Shown piece by piece: positions 1 through 5,024 of a stretch of DNA of 5,999 nucleotides (the stretch's first letter is position 1; the number at the start of each line of letters is the position of its first letter). Source of the stretch: Flavobacterium sp. UBA6195 (GTDB lineage: Bacteria; Bacteroidota; Bacteroidia; Flavobacteriales; Flavobacteriaceae). The DNA lies in contig NZ_DITB01000098.1 of NCBI RefSeq assembly GCF_002422095.1, positions 1-5,999 of the forward strand. Direction: 5' to 3'. A model generated the notes under the pieces. That model worked only from the letters and a program-made list of their open reading frames with translations. It was not told where the DNA came from and made no database searches. Position numbers and translations under genes: made by a program.

Positions 1-97
1 TTACTTCTTCCATAAAAGACTCAATAGTTGCTTGTACATCACCTTTTTCAAGTCCTAATTTTTCTGAAATTTTCGCTACGATGTCTGCTTTCGTCAT
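1..97 (-). CDS. HU family DNA-binding protein (N-terminal part; runs off left edge)
   Basis: The minus strand reads ATG at 97-95 and stays open to the window edge, giving 32 residues that begin MTKADIVAKISEKLGL and continue with EKGDVQATIESFMEEV. This is the N-terminal helix-turn-helix dimerisation part of the HU/IHF fold. HU proteins are about 90 residues long, so roughly two thirds, including the DNA-binding beta arm, lies outside the window. Members are small basic dimers that bend and compact DNA without strong sequence specificity. The gene is divergent from mutY, the arrangement I recall for flavobacteria. It has its own promoter box at 139-146. The start has no Shine-Dalgarno sequence, only an A-rich leader, which is normal in this phylum. 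HU rather than IHF is inferred from the resemblance to flavobacterial HU; the N-terminus alone does not prove it. Confidence 0.88.
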   Translation of the reverse strand, partial: MTKADIVAKISEKLGLEKGDVQATIESFMEEV

Positions 98-138
98 TTT
101 CTTTCGTATTTATATTTATGTGTATTTTTTTGAGTTTG

Positions 139-170
139 CAAATATAAGAATTAAAAAAACAATAATTCAA
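139..170 (-). promoter_or_regulatory. Bacteroidota-type promoter for the HU gene
   Basis: On the minus strand the box TATATTTG (positions 146-139) matches the Bacteroidota -7 consensus TAnnTTTG exactly. A TTG at 170-168 lies 21 bp upstream, inside the 17-23 bp spacing reported for Flavobacterium promoters. Transcription would start near 133, leaving an AT-rich leader of about 36 nt before the HU start at 97. The sites are seen directly; promoter activity is inferred. Confidence 0.65.
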
Positions 171-203
171 CCTTAATTGATTAAATTTTAATTACTAAAG
201 ATT

Positions 204-211
204 TATTTTTG
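204..211 (+). promoter_or_regulatory. -7 promoter box for mutY
   Basis: TATTTTTG at 204-211 matches TAnnTTTG exactly and ends 18 nt before the ATG at 230, so the leader would be only about 10-15 nt. The nearest upstream TTG (177-179) is 24 bp away, just outside the usual spacing, so the -33 element is weak. The box overlaps the in-frame TTG at 209, which argues against that codon as the mutY start. Confidence 0.5.
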
Positions 212-229
212 TTGTCTCAATTTAAAAAC

Positions 230-1279
230 ATGGATTTTTCTAACTCTTTAATTCATTGGTATTTACAAAATAAGCGCGACTTACCTTGGCGAAATACGAC
301 TGATCCGTACCCTATTTGGCTTTCAGAAATCATGCTTCAACAAACGCGAGTGGCGCAAGGTTTACCTTATTTTTTGTCTTTTACTGAGGCTTTTCCAACT
401 GTTTTTGACTTAGCCAAAGCTGATGAAGAACACGTTTTAAAACTTTGGCAAGGCTTGGGTTATTATTCCAGAGCTAGAAATCTTCATGCAACTGCAAAAC
501 ACATTGCTTTTGAATTAAATGGCGAATTTCCTTCCAATTATAAAGAATTATTAAAATTAAAAGGTGTTGGTGAATATACCGCTGCCGCTATTGCCTCTTT
601 TTCATTTAACGAAGCTGTTGCGGTATTAGACGGAAATGTGTTCCGCGTTTTGAGTCGTTATTATAATGTAGAGAGTGATATTTCTCTACCAAAAACAAAA
701 ACAGAATTTCAACAATTAGCACAAGAAGTATTAGACAAAAAGAATCCTGCTCTATTTAATCAAGCGATTATGGAGTTTGGCGCTTTGCAGTGTGTTCCAA
801 AAAATCCAAATTGTGAAGCTTGTATTTTAAATTCGAGTTGTGCTGGACTTCAATATAAAAAAGTAAACGAACTTCCGGTTAAGACAAAAAAAACAAAAGT
901 CACGCCTCGTTATCTAAATTATCTCATTTTAAAAGATTCTGAATCAAGTTTCATTGTTCAAAAGCGCGAAGGAAAAGGAATTTGGGAAAACTTATACGAA
1001 TTTCCAGTATTTGAATCCGAATCGCAATTATCGGAAAATGAAATTATCGAAGAAGTTTCTAAAATGGAATTCTTCAATTTGCAACCTATTGAAATAATTT
1101 CACTTCATAATGATATTAAACTGCATAAGTTGTCGCACCAACACTTAAACATTCGTTTTTTTGAAGTGCAATTCGATTCAAAATTACCTGATTCAAAACC
1201 AATTACAGAAATAGAAAAACTACCTTTTCCAATAGTAATTCATAATTTTATTGTTGCAAATTATTGTAATTCACTTTAA
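230..1279 (+). CDS. mutY: A/G-specific adenine glycosylase MutY
   Basis: MutY removes adenine mispaired with 8-oxoguanine in the GO base-excision repair pathway of the cytoplasm. From the ATG at 230 the protein has 349 residues, a normal family length. It shows DLPWRN near the N-terminus, the SEIMLQQTRV motif with the catalytic-region Glu33, a helix-hairpin-helix with LKGVGEYTAAAI at about 110-121, and the catalytic Asp134 in AVLDGNVFRVLSR. The four iron-sulfur cysteines are at 188, 195, 198 and 204, in the canonical Cx6Cx2Cx5C spacing. From about residue 226 a NUDIX-like C-terminal domain follows, with GKGIWENLYEFP. The 8-oxoG-sensing loop reads LSH (301-303) where the bacterial model enzymes have FSH. 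The frame opens further upstream (TTG at 209 and 212), but those codons lie on or next to a promoter box, so the ATG is preferred. ssb follows after 40 nt with no terminator between. Confidence 0.96.
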   Translation: MDFSNSLIHWYLQNKRDLPWRNTTDPYPIWLSEIMLQQTRVAQGLPYFLSFTEAFPTVFDLAKADEEHVLKLWQGLGYYSRARNLHATAKHIAFELNGEFPSNYKELLKLKGVGEYTAAAIASFSFNEAVAVLDGNVFRVLSRYYNVESDISLPKTKTEFQQLAQEVLDKKNPALFNQAIMEFGALQCVPKNPNCEACILNSSCAGLQYKKVNELPVKTKKTKVTPRYLNYLILKDSESSFIVQKREGKGIWENLYEFPVFESESQLSENEIIEEVSKMEFFNLQPIEIISLHNDIKLHKLSHQHLNIRFFEVQFDSKLPDSKPITEIEKLPFPIVIHNFIVANYCNSL

Positions 1280-1292
1280 ATTACTATTTTTG
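1264..1292 (+). promoter_or_regulatory. Internal promoter for ssb
   Basis: TTG at 1264-1266 is followed after 18 bp by TATTTTTG at 1285-1292, an exact match to the Flavobacterium consensus TTG-N17-23-TAnnTTTG. The -33 element lies in the last codons of mutY and the -7 box just after its stop. Transcription would start near 1298, about 20 nt before the ssb ATG. This would let ssb-gldE-gldD be expressed independently of mutY. The match is seen; activity is inferred. Confidence 0.65.
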
Positions 1293-1319
1293 ATTAACCC
1301 TAATAAAAATATATAAGCC

Positions 1320-1721
1320 ATGAACGGAACATTAAACAAGGTTATTTTGATAGGTCATTTAGGTGACGAAGTTAAAATGCATTACTTTGAAGGTGGTAAT
1401 TGTATTGGACGTTTTCCTTTAGCGACAAACGAAGTATACATCAACAAAACCACTGGGGAAAAAATTACATCAACAGAATGGCATAACATTGTTGTTCGAA
1501 ATAAAGCAGCCGAAATTTGCGAAAAATACCTTTCTAAAGGTGATAAAATTTACATCGAAGGTAGAATAAAATCACGTCAATGGCAAGCAGAAGATGGTGC
1601 TACAAAATACACTACTGAAATTCAGGTTACCGAATTTACATTCTTAACTACCAAAAAAGATACTGATTTAAGCAAATCATCTTTACCAACAGGTAGTGCT
1701 CCTGACGATTTTAATGTTTAA
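1320..1721 (+). CDS. ssb: Single-stranded DNA-binding protein
   Basis: This 133-residue protein binds single-stranded DNA during replication, recombination and repair. The OB-fold covers about residues 1-111, starting MNGTLNKVILIGHLGDEVK. It includes the typical stretches FPLATNE, TEWHNIVV, AEICEKYLSKGDKIYIEGR, and SRQWQAEDGATKYTTEIQV. A short linker of about 20 residues follows. Bacterial SSBs normally end in an acidic tip closing with Pro-Phe (DDIPF or DDLPF), which recruits partner proteins; here the protein ends DDFNV, so the acidic pair is present but the terminal Pro-Phe is missing. The linker is also short. The start ATG at 1320 aligns with the family and has an AT-rich leader without a Shine-Dalgarno sequence. 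The gene sits 40 nt after mutY and 15 nt before gldE. The chromosome may carry a second, canonical ssb, which cannot be seen here. Confidence 0.95.
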   Translation: MNGTLNKVILIGHLGDEVKMHYFEGGNCIGRFPLATNEVYINKTTGEKITSTEWHNIVVRNKAAEICEKYLSKGDKIYIEGRIKSRQWQAEDGATKYTTEIQVTEFTFLTTKKDTDLSKSSLPTGSAPDDFNV

Positions 1722-1736
1722 CTAAATTGAATTAAT

Positions 1737-3029
1737 TTGGATCCTGACCCGGCCAGTTTTCTCTCTTCGATAGATTTTGAATTCCTTTTTGGAATACTAG
1801 CAATTTTGATATTGCTCGCTTGTTCTGCCTTTATTTCGGGTTCAGAAGTAGCCCTTTTTTCTTTATCTCAAAAAGATATCGACGATATTTCAAACAAAGA
1901 TTACAACAGTGGAAAGCTTATTTCGGGTTTATTAGAAAAACCTAAAAAATTGTTAGCTACCATTTTAGTCGCTAATAATTTTGTAAATATTGCTATTGTA
2001 ATCATTTTCTCTTCTTTTAGCGAACGTTTGTTTAACGGAATTGATTCTTCAGTTCTTCGATTTGTTATGGAGGTTGTAGTGGTTACGTTTTTTATCTTAC
2101 TTTTTGGAGAAGTATTGCCAAAAATTTACGCTAATAGAAACAACATTACTTTTGCAAAAAAAATAGCTATTCCAATTTCGATTTTGAATAATTTACTCTC
2201 TCCAATTAGTGTTCCCATGAGAAACGGAATTCTTTTTATCGAGAAGAAGCTCAATGTGCAAAAAGGAAATTTTTCGGTTGACCAGCTTTCACAAGCTTTA
2301 GAATTAACCTCACAAACGGATACAACTGATGGCGAACAAAAAATCTTAGAAGGAATTGTAACTTTTGGAAACACCGAGGTGCGTCAAGTAATGAGTCCAA
2401 GAATTGATGTTTTTGCTTTAAATATCGAAGAAGCTTTCGATCAAGTAATGCCAAAAATTGTTGAAAAAGGCTATTCTCGAATTCCAGTTTATAAAGAAAA
2501 TATCGATCAAATTGAAGGAATCTTATTTATTAAAGACTTGATTCCGCATATTGATAGTGAAGATTTTGATTGGACCAAATTATTACGCCAACCTTTCTTT
2601 GTGCCTGAGAACAAAAAACTAGACGATTTGTTGAAAGATTTTCAAGGCATGAAAAGTCACTTAGCGGTAGTAGTGGACGAATATGGCGGAACTTCTGGAA
2701 TTATTTCTTTAGAAGATGTTTTGGAAGAAATTGTAGGTGATATTAGTGACGAATTCGATGATGAAGATTTGATTTATTCCCAAATTGATGATAAAAATTT
2801 CCTTTTCGAAGGTAAAATTAGCTTGAAAGATTTTTATAGAATTCTAGATGTAGATGAAAACGAATTTGAAAGTAAAAAAGGTGAAGCTGAAACTCTAGCC
2901 GGATTCTTACTCGAGATTTCTGGAAATTTTCCAAAAAAAAGACAGAAAATAACATTCCATAATCTTATTTTTACCATCGAAAATGTAGATAAGAGAAGAA
3001 TAAAACAAATAAAAGTTACGTTATTGTAA
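1737..3029 (+). CDS. gldE: Gliding motility-associated membrane protein GldE (DUF21/CNNM - CBS - CorC)
   Basis: This 430-residue cytoplasmic-membrane protein has three parts. The first is an N-terminal DUF21/CNNM membrane domain (about 12-180), with a helix at about 17-34, the conserved SGSEVALFSLS (34-44), and FGEVLPKIYA (123-132). The second is a CBS-domain pair (about 215-335), with VMSPRIDVFAL, SRIPVYK, and VVVDEYGGTSG leading into ISLEDVLEEIVGDI. The third is a CorC/HlyC transporter-associated domain (about 350-430). The family is related to Mg2+/Co2+ efflux proteins. In Flavobacterium johnsoniae gldE belongs to the gliding gene set, but its transported substrate, if any, is not settled. 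The start is a TTG at 1737: an in-frame stop at 1728-1730 lies just upstream and the first in-frame ATG comes only at codon 111, inside the membrane domain. The N-terminus MDPDPASF resembles flavobacterial GldE as I remember it. gldD begins 2 nt after the stop, which suggests translational coupling. Confidence 0.93.
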   Translation: MDPDPASFLSSIDFEFLFGILAILILLACSAFISGSEVALFSLSQKDIDDISNKDYNSGKLISGLLEKPKKLLATILVANNFVNIAIVIIFSSFSERLFNGIDSSVLRFVMEVVVVTFFILLFGEVLPKIYANRNNITFAKKIAIPISILNNLLSPISVPMRNGILFIEKKLNVQKGNFSVDQLSQALELTSQTDTTDGEQKILEGIVTFGNTEVRQVMSPRIDVFALNIEEAFDQVMPKIVEKGYSRIPVYKENIDQIEGILFIKDLIPHIDSEDFDWTKLLRQPFFVPENKKLDDLLKDFQGMKSHLAVVVDEYGGTSGIISLEDVLEEIVGDISDEFDDEDLIYSQIDDKNFLFEGKISLKDFYRILDVDENEFESKKGEAETLAGFLLEISGNFPKKRQKITFHNLIFTIENVDKRRIKQIKVTLL

Positions 3030-3031
3030 TT

Positions 3032-3589
3032 ATGATACAAAATATAGTAAAATTGAGTTGTTTGGGATTGTTTTTAAGTTTGATTTCTTGTGGAGATGAA
3101 ACCTTACCAAAACCAAAAGGACAATTAAGTTTAGAATATCCAAAAGCGAAATATTCTAAATTAGATTCTAATTGTTCCTTTACTTTTGATAAAAATGATT
3201 TAGCCTTAATTAAAGATAAATCATGTGCTTTCGAAATCAATTATCCAAAGATGAAAGCTACGATTTACTTGACTCATAAAACAGTAAATAATGATATTGA
3301 TAAATTATTACGCGATGCTCAAAAACTAACTTATGACCACGTTGTAAAAGCAGATGATATTCTAGAACAACCCTTTATTAACAACAAGAAAAAGGTTTAC
3401 GGAATGTTCTACGAAGTTGGAGGAAACGCAGCAACAAATGCCCAATTTTACGTTACTGATAGCACTAAAAACTTTATCGTTGGAAGTGTCTATTTTTATG
3501 CAAAGCCTAATTTTGATTCTATTTTGCCAGCCGCTCAATATCTAAAAGATGATATACGTAGGATAATGGAATCTTTGGAATGGAAATAA
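3032..3589 (+). CDS. gldD: Gliding motility lipoprotein GldD
   Basis: GldD is a lipoprotein required for flavobacterial gliding and one of the Gld proteins associated with type IX secretion; its exact molecular role is unknown to me. The 185-residue sequence starts with a positively charged, then hydrophobic, signal peptide and a lipobox LISC whose Cys20 would be lipidated. The mature part begins GDETLPKPKGQLSLEYPKA, which fits GldD. Two further cysteines, Cys48 (SNC) and Cys65 (KSC), could form a periplasmic disulfide. The C-terminal half contains YGMFYEVGGNAATNAQFYVTD and ends in a charged helix with SLEWK. The length is about that of known GldD. It follows gldE by 2 nt and is the last gene before a strong terminator. 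The identification rests on gene order together with sequence; the start is fixed by the signal peptide. Confidence 0.92.
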   Translation: MIQNIVKLSCLGLFLSLISCGDETLPKPKGQLSLEYPKAKYSKLDSNCSFTFDKNDLALIKDKSCAFEINYPKMKATIYLTHKTVNNDIDKLLRDAQKLTYDHVVKADDILEQPFINNKKKVYGMFYEVGGNAATNAQFYVTDSTKNFIVGSVYFYAKPNFDSILPAAQYLKDDIRRIMESLEWK

Positions 3590-3590
3590 T

Positions 3591-3624
3591 AAAAAACGCC
3601 CTGAGATAATCAGGGCGTTTTTTT
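3591..3624. terminator. Bidirectional rho-independent terminator between gldD and the HMA lipoprotein gene
   Basis: ACGCCCTGA (3596-3604) pairs perfectly with TCAGGGCGT (3610-3618) around the loop GATAA. The stem is flanked by an A-run on the left (3591-3596) and a T-run on the right (3618-3624), so a U-tract follows the hairpin in either direction. It begins 2 nt after the gldD stop and ends 1 nt from the convergent gene's stop. Confidence 0.92.
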
Positions 3625-3625
3625 A

Positions 3626-3994
3626 TTACATTTTTTTCGATTCCGTTACTTTGTAAGAATCGCCTCCAGCAACGCCTTCAATGGTTTTAGTCAAAGATTC
3701 TAACGATTGTTTTTCTGCATCGAATTTTACAGTAGCAATTTTAGTATCGAAATCCACAACCGCTTGTCCAACTCCATCCTGAGCCGCTAATTTGTTTTCA
3801 ATAGTTTTAGCACAACCCATAGCACACGTCATTCCTTCGATGGTAAAACTTGCTGTTTGCATTTTAGCTAAATCTGCTTCAGAAACCACTCCTTTTTTTG
3901 TTTCTTCAACTGTAACTTCTTTGTTTTCTTGTTTGCAACTTGCTAATGAAAGCATCATTAAAAGCGTAAAACCAATATTTTTTAAATTTTTCAT
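3626..3994 (-). CDS. Lipoprotein with heavy-metal-associated (HMA) domain, CxxxC site
   Basis: This 122-residue protein begins with a lipoprotein signal peptide, MKNLKNIGFTLLMMLSLASC, with Cys20 as the predicted lipidation site. A charged linker rich in Lys and Glu (21-45) follows. An HMA-like fold covers about 48-115, with FTIEGMTC, the helix AKTIENKLA, VVDFDTKIATVKFD, and SLESLTKTIEGVAGG. HMA domains (as in CopZ and P-type ATPase N-termini) bind Cu+ or other soft metals through GMTCxxC. Here the site is GMTCAMGC (Cys57 and Cys61), so the cysteines are separated by three residues instead of two; the codons are unambiguous. A lipid-anchored HMA domain outside the cytoplasm suggests a role in envelope metal binding or sensing, but no metal ATPase, efflux or regulator gene is adjacent. 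Metal and function remain unassigned. The gene has its own promoter and its own side of a shared terminator, so it is probably monocistronic. Confidence 0.88.
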   Translation of the reverse strand: MKNLKNIGFTLLMMLSLASCKQENKEVTVEETKKGVVSEADLAKMQTASFTIEGMTCAMGCAKTIENKLAAQDGVGQAVVDFDTKIATVKFDAEKQSLESLTKTIEGVAGGDSYKVTESKKM

Positions 3995-4036
3995 ATCAAT
4001 AAATGTTAAATTAAAAGTCTATAAATAAAGACTATG

Positions 4037-4069
4037 CAAAATTACAAAAATTCATAGTGCTATTTTCAA
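4037..4069 (-). promoter_or_regulatory. Promoter for the HMA lipoprotein gene
   Basis: On the minus strand TAATTTTG (4044-4037) matches TAnnTTTG exactly, and a TTG at 4069-4067 lies 22 bp upstream, within the accepted spacing. Transcription would start near 4031, giving a leader of about 36 nt before the ATG at 3994. The spacer contains one copy of the ATAGTGCTAT repeat (4054-4063), so a protein bound there would block this promoter. Confidence 0.6.
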
Positions 4070-4106
4070 AATAAAGCCTGAATTTTGACGAACAAAATAG
4101 TGCTAT
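4054..4106. repeat. Two 10-bp direct copies of ATAGTGCTAT
   Basis: ATAGTGCTAT occurs at 4054-4063 and again at 4097-4106, 43 bp apart start to start, close to four helical turns. Each copy is itself a short dyad (ATAG, 2-nt centre, CTAT). The left copy lies in the promoter spacer of the HMA gene and the right copy overlaps the ATG of the transporter gene. The repeat is seen directly; an operator role is only a guess. Confidence 0.55.
4080..4087 (+). promoter_or_regulatory. Possible weak -7 box for the EamA transporter gene
   Basis: GAATTTTG at 4080-4087 differs from TAnnTTTG at the first base only and would give a leader of about 12 nt before the ATG at 4105. No TTG lies 17-23 bp upstream. 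It is the best candidate in this intergenic stretch, but weak; the gene may depend on an activator or use a diverged promoter. Confidence 0.25.
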
Positions 4107-4974
4107 GGAAAACAATTCGACAAAATGGTATTTATTAGGCTTTTTAGGCTGCGTTTGGGGAAGTTCCTTTATCTTAATGCAGTTGAGTTTGAAAGGTGTG
4201 AATTCGGTTCAATTAGGAAGTTTGCGAATTCTTTTTGCAGCTATGTTTTTGATTGTTGTTGGATTTAAACAAATTCCTCAAATTCCATTGCATAAATGGA
4301 AATACATTGCGTTAACTGCTTTGTGTGGTACTTTTATTCCAGCTTTTTTGTTTGCTTTTGCACTTTCAAAAATTGATGGTTCTATTAGTTCGATTTTAAA
4401 TTCATTAACTCCTTTGAATACTCTTTTAGCTGGATTACTTTTTTTTGGAATGAGTGTGCAACGTAGTCAGGTTTTTGGAGTGATTATTGGGTTTATCGGT
4501 TGTGCTTTGTTAGTGTTATTTGGTGATGGAGAAAATACTACTGAAAACTATTACTACGCAATTTTAATTGTAATCGCCTCAGTTTTTTACGGTGTAAATG
4601 TCAATTTAATCAAAAAATATCTATCCGATTTAAAACCTTTAACTATTAGTACGGGAAATTTTTTAATTATGTTTTTTCCGGCTTTAATTGTTTTATATTT
4701 TACTGGTTTTTTTGATATCATTCACGAAATCAAAGTACAAACCTCCTTAGGATTTATTGCTATTTTAGGAATCGTCGGAACTGGATTTTCAAATATTTTA
4801 TTCTTTAAATTGATTCAGCTTTCATCGCCTGTTTTTGCTTCTTCGGTAACTTATATTATTCCGGTAGTTGCTTTTGTTTTAGGTTATTTATTTATGAATG
4901 AAACACTTTCTGCAATACAACTACTAGGAGCTTTAATTGTATTAATTGGAGTTTATTTTTCGAGTAAGAAATAA
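4105..4974 (+). CDS. EamA/DMT superfamily transporter
   Basis: This 289-residue, very hydrophobic protein has the length and pattern of the drug/metabolite transporter (DMT) superfamily: two EamA repeats of five helices each, about 6-140 and 148-288. Family marks include VWGSSF (17-22) in helix 1, NSLTPLNTLLAGLLFFG (99-115) at the end of repeat one, and in repeat two PVFASSVTYIIPVVAFVLG (242-260) followed by NETLS and GALIVLIGVYF. A polar segment around 141-148 separates the halves. Members export amino acids, metabolites or drugs across the cytoplasmic membrane, but the substrate cannot be read from the sequence. The ATG at 4105 gives a short charged N-terminus directly before helix 1, as usual. 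It is divergent from the HMA lipoprotein gene, with 110 bp between the start codons, and is followed by a hairpin terminator; nothing in the context indicates a substrate. Confidence 0.92.
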   Translation: MENNSTKWYLLGFLGCVWGSSFILMQLSLKGVNSVQLGSLRILFAAMFLIVVGFKQIPQIPLHKWKYIALTALCGTFIPAFLFAFALSKIDGSISSILNSLTPLNTLLAGLLFFGMSVQRSQVFGVIIGFIGCALLVLFGDGENTTENYYYAILIVIASVFYGVNVNLIKKYLSDLKPLTISTGNFLIMFFPALIVLYFTGFFDIIHEIKVQTSLGFIAILGIVGTGFSNILFFKLIQLSSPVFASSVTYIIPVVAFVLGYLFMNETLSAIQLLGALIVLIGVYFSSKK

Positions 4975-4977
4975 AAA

Positions 4978-5003
4978 AAAGCGCCCAATTTCTTGAGCGC
5001 TTT
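4978..5003. terminator. Hairpin terminator shared by the EamA and M16 genes
   Basis: AAAGCGC (4978-4984) pairs with GCGCTTT (4997-5003). After one C/A mismatch, CAA (4986-4988) pairs with TTG (4993-4995) around a TTTC loop. An A-run (4973-4980) precedes the stem, giving a U-tract for minus-strand transcription; on the plus strand only TTTAT follows, so it is weaker in that direction. It lies in the 50-nt gap between two convergent genes. Confidence 0.8.
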
Positions 5004-5024
5004 ATGAATTTCATGTTTTGTTTA

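Noticed and set aside
1280..1319. Possible terminator between mutY and ssb
   Set aside because: No GC-rich hairpin is present; the T-run here is part of the ssb promoter box.
2126..2454. Two minus-strand open frames (82 and 67 codons) inside gldE
   Set aside because: They lie fully opposite the conserved gldE coding sequence, overlap one another, and show no recognisable domain; they are antisense shadows.
2834..3240. Minus-strand open frames across the gldE-gldD junction
   Set aside because: They overlap two well-supported genes on the other strand and have no family resemblance or promoter.
3792..4028. Plus-strand 78-codon frame opposite the HMA lipoprotein gene
   Set aside because: It is the antisense of a convincing lipoprotein/HMA gene and starts inside the metal-site region; no independent support.
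4016..4033. AGTCT/AGACT inverted repeat in the leader of the HMA gene
   Set aside because: Only 5-bp arms around an 8-nt AT-rich loop, with no T-run or second element; too weak to call an attenuator or operator.
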